Positions 50,844 to 59,162 of a DNA stretch of 64,000 nucleotides are shown here, in pieces; the first letter of the stretch is position 1; every line of letters begins with the position of its first letter. The position numbers and the translations under genes were made by a program. Origin of the DNA: Taibaiella helva (GTDB lineage: Bacteria > Bacteroidota > Bacteroidia > Chitinophagales > Chitinophagaceae); contig NZ_QUZZ01000011.1 in the NCBI RefSeq assembly GCF_003545695.1, forward strand, positions 1 to 64,000, in the 5' to 3' direction. The notes beneath the pieces were generated by a model. The model made no database searches, was not told where the DNA came from, and saw only the letters and a list, made by a program, of their open reading frames with translations.

Positions 50844-52757
50844 ATGGATAACCAGAAAGATTTCATCCATATTGACAATTTGTTCAAGCAGTTGCGCAAC
50901 AGTGAGGAACCCGAACGTACGGGCTCATGGCTGCACATGAAAGAGCTCCTGGATAAGGAAATGCCATTGGGTACTACCTTGTCCGCAGGCCGGTCTTTCA
51001 GGCGCTTCCTTATCCCTGTGCTGGCGGTTATGCTGGCTGCAGGTGGCGGCGCTACTTATTACAAATTGAGTGAATCCGGCAGAAAACCGGCAGCTGCATC
51101 TATTGCAGCCAGCCCTGCTGCCAGCAACGAGTCTGCAGGCACCGACGCTACACGTAACCTGGTTGCATCAGGCAGCAGGAACGCGGCTGCCCCGAAGGAG
51201 GAGACACCAGCCTCTTCCGGAACCACCGATGCAGGTTCGGAGAACGAAAATAATCAGTCTGCCCGGAATAGAGCTGCCTCTGCCCATCCCCGTACTGTAC
51301 GCGGCGGCAGTGCAGCAGCAGGTTCTGGCAACCGCAGGCATCCCGGAACAGGTTCCGCTACGACAGCCAACCCGGTTCAGAATACAGCTCCGATAGCCGC
51401 CACACCTGGCATTGCCGCTAACCGTAAGCAAAACGCCGCCGCAGCGCAGGAAAAGGAAAATACCCAAAAAGAGATGCGTCTTGCTGCCGGTGAAAAAACA
51501 CAATTGAAAGAAGAGCAGCGGGTGATCGAGCAGATTAAGCCGGTACAGAAAAATACACCTGTAGCTGCGGCAGGTACGAACGAACGCAGCCGCGGGACAA
51601 ACAATTACGCAGCAGGCAATACAGGCATCAGGCAACTGCCCCTGGCCCTCGGCAACAAAAGGATCGTGAAGGATAGCGAAGGCAATCTCTATAAAGAAGA
51701 ACGGGATACTTTCAAACGCATTGACCTGGTTGAAAGACTGGTGGCATCCGGCAACCGGAGCAAAAACGGGCCGGCCTACAAAACAACAATGGATACTGTT
51801 GCTGTTACAAAGGTAGAAAAGGTACGCTACGTGGCATTGGATCATCTGGAGCTCATCAGTCTGCGGAAGCTGGGCATTGAAGCCAGCGCAAAGAAGATCG
51901 TGCCGGCAGCAGGTCTTAAAGAACGCACCTTATCCAAGAAGGAGATCGTAAGCCTTGTACCGCTGAACCAGTATAAGGTAGCCAGCCGCCGTATCGATCC
52001 GGGTAAGTTCAACCAGCTGATCCAAAACACCTCGCAGGGTATTTCCAATTATTTCGATGGCTCTCATAATTTCTATGCTGCAGTACTCGTAGGTGGAAAT
52101 GCGTCTTTCGGCAACCCCGGCGCTTTCGGTATGCAGGTAGGTATAGCTGGGCTTTACTCCCTCAGCGAACGGCTTACCCTGGCAGCAGAGCTGAAATACG
52201 TGAACCACTACTTCAGCAATTACAGCATAGAAGACCGTTCGGTGACATTTGAAAATGTCAGCAGCCAGCAGGTAGGTACCGGATGGCTGTTCTCGGGCCA
52301 GCAGAATACAACCACCTCTGCTTACAAGATCAACGGTTTCGGCGCCCTGGAGATGCCGGTAACCCTGAGCTATAACCTGGGTCGCCTGTCGATCTTCGCA
52401 GGGCTGAATATGGCATATGCCTTCCCGATCAAATGGAGCAAAGAGAATACTTTCAACACCACCAGCGTGCAGGAGACACAAAGCCAGAACCAGAATCCCT
52501 TCCGTGAGGCTTTCTTCAAAGTCGATGAGCAGAAGGATTTTAATTCCCGTTTCGGCCTGGGTTACCTGTGGGGCATGAGCTACGATGTATCCCGCAAAAT
52601 ATCGCTGGATGCCCGTATCAGCCAGATCGTATGGGACAATGGCAGCGGAAATACCGATGCGATCAACAGGATGTTCCGCATCCCTACCATGCAGGTTTCG
52701 ATCGGCTATTTCTTCGGCCGGAAAGACAAAGTGATCTACATTATGGATAAGCGATAA
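50844..52757 (+). CDS. Membrane anti-sigma-like protein with C-terminal outer-membrane barrel (pair 2)
   Basis: The 637-residue protein has a cytosolic segment (1-52) with LFKQLRNSEEPE and WLHMKELL. One transmembrane helix follows (54-72). A very long Ala/Ser/Asn/Gly-rich, apparently disordered linker (about 73-330) leads to a more ordered part with basic repeats. A beta-rich C-terminal domain (about 403-637, FYAAVLVGGNASFG, then LTLAAELKYVNHYFSNY, FRIPTMQVSIGYFFGRK) looks like an outer-membrane barrel. The protein at 31427 has the same plan with a shorter linker. The linker is long enough to cross the periplasm if extended. It is inferred to sequester the ECF sigma encoded six bases upstream. 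Confidence 0.78.
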   Translation: MDNQKDFIHIDNLFKQLRNSEEPERTGSWLHMKELLDKEMPLGTTLSAGRSFRRFLIPVLAVMLAAGGGATYYKLSESGRKPAAASIAASPAASNESAGTDATRNLVASGSRNAAAPKEETPASSGTTDAGSENENNQSARNRAASAHPRTVRGGSAAAGSGNRRHPGTGSATTANPVQNTAPIAATPGIAANRKQNAAAAQEKENTQKEMRLAAGEKTQLKEEQRVIEQIKPVQKNTPVAAAGTNERSRGTNNYAAGNTGIRQLPLALGNKRIVKDSEGNLYKEERDTFKRIDLVERLVASGNRSKNGPAYKTTMDTVAVTKVEKVRYVALDHLELISLRKLGIEASAKKIVPAAGLKERTLSKKEIVSLVPLNQYKVASRRIDPGKFNQLIQNTSQGISNYFDGSHNFYAAVLVGGNASFGNPGAFGMQVGIAGLYSLSERLTLAAELKYVNHYFSNYSIEDRSVTFENVSSQQVGTGWLFSGQQNTTTSAYKINGFGALEMPVTLSYNLGRLSIFAGLNMAYAFPIKWSKENTFNTTSVQETQSQNQNPFREAFFKVDEQKDFNSRFGLGYLWGMSYDVSRKISLDARISQIVWDNGSGNTDAINRMFRIPTMQVSIGYFFGRKDKVIYIMDKR

Positions 52758-52776
52758 GCTGTCCCTGTTGATACCT

Positions 52777-52815
52777 GAAAACGGCTGCTCCTGTAAAAGG
52801 GCAGCCGTTTTCCTT
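52777..52815 (+). terminator. Terminator after sigma/anti-sigma pair 2
   Basis: A perfect 12-bp stem (52777-52788 with 52801-52812) carries an A-rich left arm and a T-rich right end. Confidence 0.85.
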
Positions 52816-52865
52816 TTGGGCCGGGATGGCTTGTGTGCTGAGGTTTGCCTGCCGGGGAGCAGGCA

Positions 52866-52897
52866 GAAAAAAATACCGGATCATTGACGATCCGGTA
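52866..52897 (-). terminator. Terminator after the clpP pair
   Basis: TACCGGATC (52874-52882) pairs with GATCCGGTA (52889-52897). On the minus strand a run of seven or more T follows. It lies 30 bases past the stop at 52928. Confidence 0.85.
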
Positions 52898-52927
52898 CTT
52901 CTTTAATTTACAGTGGAAAAAGACCTG

Positions 52928-53581
52928 TTACAGCTTATCGACCAGCTTGTCCACAATACCATAGGCAATGGCTTCATTGGCATCCATCCAATAGTCGCGT
53001 TCCAGGTCGAGCAGCACTTTTTCATAAGGCTGACCGCAATTGTCGGCCAGGATCCTGGCGCTCATTTCCTTGGCTTTCTGGATCTGCCGCGCGTGGATCT
53101 CCAGGTCGGCCGATACGCCCTGGAAATAGCCGCCGAGGCTAGGCTGATGGATCATCACCTCGCCATGGGGGAAGATATAACGTTTACCCTTTTTGCCGCC
53201 GGACAACAGTATGGAGCCCATACTGGCAGCAAGGCCCATGCAAATGGTGGATACCGGCGATTTGATCATCTGCATCACATCATAGATCACGAAGCCGCTG
53301 GTCACTACGCCACCAGGGCTGTTGATATAGAACTTGATCTCCTGGCCGGGCTTATCGGCGTCCAGCAGCAGCAGCTTATTGACCACATCTTTGGCCGATT
53401 TGTCTTCTACAGGCCCCCACAGGTACACGGTACGGTTCTTGAAGAACATTTCTTCCTGCTTCTTTACCGTAAGGCTGCCCGGGATCTGTTTGTCCACTAC
53501 CGGTTGTTCCGGTTCTTCGTCTTCTTCATCATCCTCGCTTTTATACCGCAGGCCCAGCTGAGCCAGATTATATTGATTCAT
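52928..53581 (-). CDS. clpP: ATP-dependent Clp protease proteolytic subunit, copy 2
   Basis: The 217-residue serine peptidase subunit of the Clp barrel shows all of the catalytic triad: Ser in CMGLAASMGS, His in VMIHQPS and Asp in LERDYWMDANEA. The head domain YINSPGG motif is present. The N-terminus carries an acidic stretch (SEDDEEDEEPEQP) that normal ClpP lacks, before the core begins near residue 40. It follows the other clpP gene by 37 bases on the same strand. Two different subunits may form a mixed or paired double ring, as in several other phyla. Confidence 0.9.
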   Translation of the reverse strand: MNQYNLAQLGLRYKSEDDEEDEEPEQPVVDKQIPGSLTVKKQEEMFFKNRTVYLWGPVEDKSAKDVVNKLLLLDADKPGQEIKFYINSPGGVVTSGFVIYDVMQMIKSPVSTICMGLAASMGSILLSGGKKGKRYIFPHGEVMIHQPSLGGYFQGVSADLEIHARQIQKAKEMSARILADNCGQPYEKVLLDLERDYWMDANEAIAYGIVDKLVDKL

Positions 53582-53618
53582 ATTTTTTGATTGGATTTTT
53601 TTTGAAATGAAGGATTGC

Positions 53619-54311
53619 TTATTTCTTTTTCTTGGGATTGGCAGCCAGCACTTCGTCTACGATACCATATTCTTTGGCTTCTTCGGCCAGCATCCAGAAA
53701 TCACGATCGCTGTCCTTGGCTACTTTTTCAAGGGTTTGACCGGTATGCTCGCTGATGATGGAATACAGATTTTGCTTTACGCGCTGTATTTCTTTCACCG
53801 TGATGCTGATATCGGTGGCCTGGCCGCCGATAGCGCTGCTGGGCTGGTGCATCATGATACGGGCATGGCGCAGCGCAGTGCGTTTACCATTGGTCCCGGC
53901 GCACATCAGTACAGCGGCCATGCTGGCTGCAATACCGGTGCAGATGGTAGCGATGTCCGGGTTTACGATCTGCATCGTGTCATAGATACCCAGGCCGGCA
54001 TAGACGCTGCCGCCGGGGCTGTTGATGTACATCTGTACATCACGGGTGCGGTCGGTGCTCTCCAGGAATAGCAGCTGCGCCGTTACAATATTGGCTACGT
54101 AATCGTTAATGGGCTCGCCCAGGAAAATAATGCGGTCCATCATGAGCCGGCTGAACACGTCCATGGAAGCAACATTCAGGGGACGCTCCTCGATGATATA
54201 GGGCGTCAGGGCCGTCGGTTGCGCGCTGATATGTGCGGCATAGCTATCAAAAGTATTGCTGCTGATGCCCCGATGTTTAACCGCATATTTGCGAAACTCG
54301 TTATGATCCAT
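53619..54311 (-). CDS. clpP: ATP-dependent Clp protease proteolytic subunit, copy 1
   Basis: The 230-residue ClpP has catalytic Ser in CTGIAASMAAVLM, His in IMMHQPSSAIGG and Asp in DSDRDFWMLAEEA. The interface motif INSPGGSVYAGLGIYD is present. Core spacing is typical, with an N-terminal segment of about 35 residues before the handle and a Lys-rich end (NPKKKK). It degrades unfolded proteins handed over by ClpX or ClpC-type unfoldases. It is the first gene of a two-gene clpP operon. The 268-base gap upstream holds no clear promoter box and nothing else that I could identify. Confidence 0.93.
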   Translation of the reverse strand: MDHNEFRKYAVKHRGISSNTFDSYAAHISAQPTALTPYIIEERPLNVASMDVFSRLMMDRIIFLGEPINDYVANIVTAQLLFLESTDRTRDVQMYINSPGGSVYAGLGIYDTMQIVNPDIATICTGIAASMAAVLMCAGTNGKRTALRHARIMMHQPSSAIGGQATDISITVKEIQRVKQNLYSIISEHTGQTLEKVAKDSDRDFWMLAEEAKEYGIVDEVLAANPKKKK

Positions 54312-54579
54312 TGTTGATGAATTAAATTTTACAGTGAAAGATAAATTTAGGCCTTTTCTCTCCTAAAAAACAAAAAGCCTCTATTGGCAAGGGTAACAAA
54401 TATCAATCCAATCGGGGAAAATGCCAAATCGTCATCTTTAGCAGGACATTGTGGGCCTGCCTGGCCAATTATGATCCCCTTTTGACACAGTAATGCTCCC
54501 GCAGATGACGCCAATGCAGGAAAAGGCGTTTTGTTGGAACCGGCAGCAGATCTGATCTGCCTGTGGAGCGGATTCCGGC

Positions 54580-55044
54580 TTAGGGTGTTACGCCAAATTG
54601 TTTCAGGTGATGCAGCGCATGCTTGTGCAGCAACTGTACCCACATGGCGTAGTCCAGCTCACCAAAGAAAGGGTTGATCAGCGTTTTACCCGGCTCCTGT
54701 TCGTAAACCTTAAAGAAATGATCGATCTCCTGCTGCAGCGCGGCAAGTGCGGCAGGCATGTCCGCATGCGCTACCGGCAGCGGCTCTGCGGGCATCAGCT
54801 TGTTCTCTGTGTTTTCCCGGAATGGTTTTTCGCTCAGGAGGAAAGCCCTGAACTGGGGCAGGTGTTCGGCTGGTGACAATACTTCCTGGTGCCGGATCCT
54901 GCCGCTCGCCCATCCAAAGCCTTCTCGGGCCAGGTGCTCCGTCATCTGCTGCAGGTCCATTTTTCCCCAGGCCGGTTTTTGATCGGCGGGTATGGCTGAA
55001 AGGTGCTTGACCAGGTCATTTTTCAGGAAAGGTGCTTTGTTCAT
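54580..55044 (-). CDS. DUF1569/DinB-like protein
   Basis: The 154-residue protein is mostly helical. The pattern KMDLQQMTEHLAREGFGWAS near the N-terminus, and HKHALHHLKQFG at the C-terminus, place a His in helix 2 and two near the end. These are the three-histidine metal site of DinB-like four-helix bundles, here of the DUF1569 type. Family members include thiol-dependent enzymes, but the substrate cannot be read from this sequence. It is transcribed away from tsaB, with about 120 bases between them. Confidence 0.75.
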   Translation of the reverse strand: MNKAPFLKNDLVKHLSAIPADQKPAWGKMDLQQMTEHLAREGFGWASGRIRHQEVLSPAEHLPQFRAFLLSEKPFRENTENKLMPAEPLPVAHADMPAALAALQQEIDHFFKVYEQEPGKTLINPFFGELDYAMWVQLLHKHALHHLKQFGVTP

Positions 55045-55139
55045 TGGAAGGAAGGTTTTATGTCGTAGGCTGCTGTCCGTAGCCTTGTCGCTTCGTCGCC
55101 GCGATAGGGAAGAATAGTGTTTGCTACCCGCAAATGTAA

Positions 55140-55147
55140 TACTTTTG
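55140..55147 (+). promoter_or_regulatory. -7 promoter motif for tsaB
   Basis: TACTTTTG, with TTTG 16 bases upstream at 55120-55123, lies 18 bases before the ATG. Confidence 0.6.
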
Positions 55148-55164
55148 CACTCTGAATTTCGAAC

Positions 55165-55806
55165 ATGCCCAACCTACTTTTTATCGACACTTCCGGAAAG
55201 ACCGCTACAGTGGCTTTATCCCCCGGTAACCGGCCTGCGCTCGTGCGCCGCATTGCCGATGCCCGGGAACAGGCTGCTGTGCTCAACCTGGTGATCGCAG
55301 AAGTACTGGACGCTGCCCGCATGGCCCTCCACGACCTGGATGCGATCGCGGTCTGCGCCGGCCCAGGCTCTTATACCGGCCTCAGGGTAGGGATGAGCAC
55401 AGCCAAGGGCCTGGCCTATGCGCTGGACAAGCCTCTGCTGCTGTTTAACCAGCTGGACCTGCTTGCCGGACAGTATAAAGAACAGGGTGCGTTGATGATC
55501 GCCCTCAAAGCAAGGGCCGGCGAATACTTCTATGCCCGCTACCGCAACGATGGCAGCATTGCAGAAGAACCTGCGCACCGCTTCGCTGCGGAGATCGGCG
55601 TACCGGAAACAGCGCTGCTGCTAACCGACGACCCCGTGCTTTTTCCCGATAGCCCCCGTCTGCAGCTGGTTATGGAGGAAGGTGCAGACATGGATTCCTG
55701 GATCGTACAGGCAAAAGACCGTTTTGCTAAAGGTAGTTTTGACGATCTGGCTTATTCCGAGCCCTTCTACCTGAAAGCCGCTTATACGACGCAAAGCAAG
55801 AAATAA
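55165..55806 (+). CDS. tsaB: tRNA threonylcarbamoyladenosine biosynthesis protein TsaB
   Basis: The 213-residue ASKHA-fold partner of TsaD helps make t6A at position 37 of ANN-reading tRNAs. N-terminal LLFIDTSGKTATVAL and AVCAGPGSYTGLRVGMSTAK are the family signature. Length is within the TsaB range. TsaB itself lacks a full active site and acts as a scaffold with TsaD and TsaE, which are not in the window. The thioesterase and PH-domain genes follow on the same strand within 55 bases each, so a short operon is possible. Confidence 0.93.
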   Translation: MPNLLFIDTSGKTATVALSPGNRPALVRRIADAREQAAVLNLVIAEVLDAARMALHDLDAIAVCAGPGSYTGLRVGMSTAKGLAYALDKPLLLFNQLDLLAGQYKEQGALMIALKARAGEYFYARYRNDGSIAEEPAHRFAAEIGVPETALLLTDDPVLFPDSPRLQLVMEEGADMDSWIVQAKDRFAKGSFDDLAYSEPFYLKAAYTTQSKK

Positions 55807-55860
55807 CGATAATACTGTGGTGCAAGCCGCTATCCCTTTACTTTAATTTTTCAACGAAAC

Positions 55861-56376
55861 ATGTTACACCCTGCCAAGCCTGCCCGCGAATCCTTCACAA
55901 TGATGAGCGAGCTGGTGCTGCCCGGAGAAACCAATACCCTGGCCAATCTTATGGGCGGAAAGCTGATGTACTGGATGGACATCGCTGCCGGCATTGCCGC
56001 GCAAAAACACTGCAATACCGTAGCCGTAACCGCTTCGGTCGATAATATCTCTTTTGCCAATCCCATCAAGCTGGGCGATGTGGTCACCATAGAGTCGAAG
56101 GTGACCCGTGCGTTCAACAGCTCCATGGAAGTCTATATCAAAGTATGGGGCGAAGACCTGAAAGCCCGGCACAAGTACCTGTCCAACGAAGCCTATTTTA
56201 CTTTTGTATCGCTGGGCGCCAACGGCCGACCTTATACCGTACCGGAGCTGGTACCCGAAACGGATACCGAGAAGGAAATGTACAATGGCGCCTTGCGCCG
56301 CCGCCAGCTGCGCCTGATCCTGGGAGGCAAAATGAAGCCGGAAGAGGCCGGAGAGCTGAAGGCCCTGTTCCTGTGA
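55861..56376 (+). CDS. Acyl-CoA thioesterase, hotdog fold
   Basis: The 171-residue protein is a single hotdog domain of the acyl-CoA hydrolase (YciA/BFIT) type. NTLANLMGGKLMYWMDIAAGIAA contains the central helix and catalytic Asp, and SVDNISFANPIKLGDVVTIES matches the conserved second half. It hydrolyses acyl-CoA esters to free acid and CoA in the cytosol. Chain-length preference is not predictable. The gene lies 54 bases after tsaB, with no terminator between. Confidence 0.88.
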   Translation: MLHPAKPARESFTMMSELVLPGETNTLANLMGGKLMYWMDIAAGIAAQKHCNTVAVTASVDNISFANPIKLGDVVTIESKVTRAFNSSMEVYIKVWGEDLKARHKYLSNEAYFTFVSLGANGRPYTVPELVPETDTEKEMYNGALRRRQLRLILGGKMKPEEAGELKALFL

Positions 56377-56431
56377 AAGCATTTGGGATATCCTGCGCTA
56401 AAAAAGTACATTTGAGATCAAAACAGATGAC

Positions 56432-56941
56432 ATGAGCCAGATCAGCCAAAACAGACTTGACCTGCATAATACCGGCGAACAGATCGTGTGGAAGGGAAAA
56501 TCCTCGCAGCTGCTCAACACGAAATATTATGTGCTGGCCTTGCTGGTAACCGCCGTCAGCATATGGGCCGCCGTACATTTCAGTAATAATTATTTGCTGT
56601 TGGGCTGTCTTGCAGCGGTCATTTATGCCTTGTGCTATTTCCTGATCCTGAGCTCGGCCAGCTATACGCTTACCAACCAGCGGATCATCAGGAGGGCAGG
56701 GGTGCTCAATCGCAGCACCTACGAGATCGAGCTCTATCGCGTGAAAGATGTGCACCTGTTCGAACCCCTGCAGCTGCGGCTTTTCGGCCTGGGTAATATC
56801 TCGCTTATTTCTTCGCAGCGCAGCACGCAGCTGTTTGCGATCAAAGCCGTAAGCCAGGCCGCGGAGCTCAGGGAGCAGCTGCGGCACCTGGTCGAGGCGC
56901 GGAGGAATGAAAAGGGCGTAGGCGAGTACGATACCAATTAA
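56432..56941 (+). CDS. Membrane protein with bacterial PH domain (bPH2)
   Basis: The 169-residue protein has two transmembrane helices (about 31-46 and 50-70) forming a hairpin. A YdbS/YdbT-type bacterial PH domain follows (about 75-155) with YTLTNQRIIRRAGVLNRSTY, EIELYRVKDVHLFEPLQLRL and GNISLIS. Such proteins stay at the inner membrane and have no confirmed activity. The C-terminus is charged and short. It ends at a perfect palindromic terminator shared with guaA. Confidence 0.85.
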   Translation: MSQISQNRLDLHNTGEQIVWKGKSSQLLNTKYYVLALLVTAVSIWAAVHFSNNYLLLGCLAAVIYALCYFLILSSASYTLTNQRIIRRAGVLNRSTYEIELYRVKDVHLFEPLQLRLFGLGNISLISSQRSTQLFAIKAVSQAAELREQLRHLVEARRNEKGVGEYDTN

Positions 56942-56981
56942 AACAGAAAAGCCAAGTTTTAAAACTTGGCTTTTCTGTTTT
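56940..56981. terminator. Bidirectional terminator, perfect 42-base palindrome
   Basis: 21-base arms (56940-56960 and 56961-56981) are exact reverse complements with A- and T-rich ends. It sits between the converging PH-domain gene and guaA and begins inside the PH gene's stop codon region. Confidence 0.9.
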
Positions 56982-56985
56982 AAGC

Positions 56986-58518
56986 TTATTCCCACTCGAT
57001 GGTGGCCGGAGGCTTGCTGCTGATATCGTATACCACGCGGTTGATGCCTCTTACATGATTGATAATGTCGTTCGATGCTTTGGCCAGGAATTCGTAAGGC
57101 AGGTGAGCCCAGTCAGCCGTCATGCCGTCGACTGAAGTCACAGCGCGGAGGGCTACTGTAAATTCATAGGTACGTTCATCGCCCATCACCCCTACACTCT
57201 GTACCGGCAGCAGTATCGCGCCTGCCTGCCATACACGGTCGTATTCGCCGGTATCGCGCAGCAGCTGCGTATAGATGGCATCGGCTTCCTGCAGCAGCGT
57301 TACCTTTTCGGGAGTGATCGCACCCAGTATCCTGATGGCCAGGCCCGGTCCGGGGAAAGGATGGCGTTTGAGGAAAATATCGTCGAGCTGCAATTCCTTA
57401 CCGGCGCGGCGCACCTCATCTTTGAAGAGGAAGCGCAGCGGCTCGACCAGCTCCATTTTCATCACATCGGGCAGGCCGCCTACATTGTGATGCGACTTGA
57501 TCGTTACCGACGGACCATTGACGGATACGGACTCGATCACATCGGGGTAGATCGTTCCTTGTCCCAGGAACTGCACATCGCTGAGCAATGTTGCTTCTTC
57601 CTGGAAGATATCGATGAACAGCTTGCCAATGATCTTGCGTTTGCCTTCGGGATCGCTTACCCCGGCCAGCTCGCCGTAAAAGCGTTCTTTCGCATCGACG
57701 CCTTTTACATTCAGGCCGAGATGCTTGTAACCCTCCATTACCTGCTCAAATTCGTTCTTGCGCAGCAGGCCGTTGTCTACAAAAATGCAGAACAGGCGGT
57801 CGCCGATCGCCTTATGGATCAGGGTTGCCGCTACCGTGGAATCCACACCGCCGCTGAGCGCCATCACTACCTTACCGTTGCCTACTTTCGCTTTGATAGC
57901 AGCAACAGATTCTTCTACAAAGGCGGCGGGCGTAAAGCTCTGGTCGCAGCCACATACATCCACGACAAAATTCTTGATGATCTGCCGGCCCTCGGTGCTG
58001 TGCGTCACCTCCGGGTGGAATTGGATACCGTATACCGGGTTAGGGTAGCCGGAAGCTTTATAAGCGGCCACCGGTATGCTTTGGGTAGTCGCCAGCAGCT
58101 GAAAGCCTTCCGGTAATTCCATTACGGAATCGCTGTGGCTCATCCACACCTGGGTTTCTTCCGTTACAGTATCAAACAGCGTTTCCTTGGCCGTAAAGTG
58201 AAGGTGGGCGCGACCATATTCCCGGCTGTTGGATTTAGCGACCACGCCGCCGTTTTGCTGGGCAATAAGCTGCGCGCCGTAACAGACACCCAAAACCGGA
58301 ACGGACTGCGCCAGTACCGAAATGTCAGGTTTGGGCGCATTGGGCTCGTTTACCGAGAAAGGGCTTCCGGAAAGGATGATCCCTTTTACGTCGGGTGTGA
58401 TCGCTACGGGTTTCAGGCAGGGTACGATCTCGCAATAGATATTCAATTCCCTTACGCCGCGGGCGATCAGCTGGGTGTACTGGGAACCGAAATCGAGAAT
58501 GAGGATTTTTTCAGTCAT
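56986..58518 (-). CDS. guaA: GMP synthase, glutamine-hydrolysing
   Basis: The 510-residue enzyme converts XMP to GMP. The N-terminal glutaminase has the nucleophile Cys in [12 protein letters not shown] and the His/Glu pair in [10 protein letters not shown]. The ATP-pyrophosphatase P-loop is [11 protein letters not shown]. The C-terminal dimerisation domain ends in the typical [13 protein letters not shown]. Length is normal. It follows the DUF3467 gene by 43 bases on the same strand and may be co-transcribed with it. It ends at the palindromic terminator. Confidence 0.97.
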   Translation of the reverse strand: MTEKILILDFGSQYTQLIARGVRELNIYCEIVPCLKPVAITPDVKGIILSGSPFSVNEPNAPKPDISVLAQSVPVLGVCYGAQLIAQQNGGVVAKSNSREYGRAHLHFTAKETLFDTVTEETQVWMSHSDSVMELPEGFQLLATTQSIPVAAYKASGYPNPVYGIQFHPEVTHSTEGRQIIKNFVVDVCGCDQSFTPAAFVEESVAAIKAKVGNGKVVMALSGGVDSTVAATLIHKAIGDRLFCIFVDNGLLRKNEFEQVMEGYKHLGLNVKGVDAKERFYGELAGVSDPEGKRKIIGKLFIDIFQEEATLLSDVQFLGQGTIYPDVIESVSVNGPSVTIKSHHNVGGLPDVMKMELVEPLRFLFKDEVRRAGKELQLDDIFLKRHPFPGPGLAIRILGAITPEKVTLLQEADAIYTQLLRDTGEYDRVWQAGAILLPVQSVGVMGDERTYEFTVALRAVTSVDGMTADWAHLPYEFLAKASNDIINHVRGINRVVYDISSKPPATIEWE

Positions 58519-58561
58519 TATGCTTGGGTAATATCTTTACGGTATGATTAAGCCCGGTGGC

Positions 58562-58876
58562 TCAGGCTTCGGCAGCAGGTCCTCCGAAAGTGAAAGGCAG
58601 GCTGCTCTGCTCCTGGTCTTTGATCACGCCGTTCTGGCTCTCGTAGCGCTTTACATTATCGATCAGGGCGCGCATCAGCTTCTTGGCATGCTGCGGGGTC
58701 ATCACCACTCTTGATTTTACTTTGGCTTTGGGCAGGCCGGGCATTACATTAACAAAATCGATTACGAATTCTGCGAAAGAGTGGGTAATGATCGCCAGGT
58801 TGGCGTAAGTACCATCTGCTACTTCTTCTGTAAGCTCGATATTGATCTGCTGTTGATCCTGATTCTGGTTGTCCAT
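58562..58876 (-). CDS. DUF3467 protein
   Basis: The 104-residue cytosolic protein is of the DUF3467 family. YANLAIITHSFAEFVIDFVN and AKVKSRVVMTPQHAKKLMRAL are the conserved strand-helix blocks, flanked by a Gln/Asn-rich start and a short disordered end. Its function is unknown. It has a consensus -7 box (TACCTTTG, 58914-58921 on the minus strand) and lies directly ahead of guaA. Confidence 0.88.
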   Translation of the reverse strand: MDNQNQDQQQINIELTEEVADGTYANLAIITHSFAEFVIDFVNVMPGLPKAKVKSRVVMTPQHAKKLMRALIDNVKRYESQNGVIKDQEQSSLPFTFGGPAAEA

Positions 58877-58913
58877 TATTTAAATCTGTATTATTTTTCT
58901 GGTTGAAGAGGTG

Positions 58914-58921
58914 CAAAGGTA
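58914..58921 (-). promoter_or_regulatory. -7 motif for DUF3467-guaA
   Basis: TACCTTTG on the minus strand lies 37 bases before the DUF3467 ATG and matches TAnnTTTG. Confidence 0.65.
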
Positions 58922-59162
58922 ATTGAATAATGCGGAGAAATAAAGCCCTGCTTTCCCAAAGGAAAGGAGCGCGTTTTTTTATCGCTTTACCCCTCACTTC
59001 TTTGCTTTTTCTCCGTCTTCCCATTTGGGAAATCTTGGGTAGAAAAGCATCCTGCATATTGATGTAGTTTCTTGTCTTAATGGGGTTTTTGAAACAAAAT
59101 TTCTTAGTATAGCTTAAGGAAAGTACAAATTTTCACATTCTCCTGAATAAATTAAATAATAG

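Noticed and set aside
54347-54643. Minus-strand frame of 98 codons overlapping the DUF1569-like gene end
   Set aside because: It overlaps a better-supported gene by 64 bases in another frame and shows no motif or promoter. I treat it as chance.
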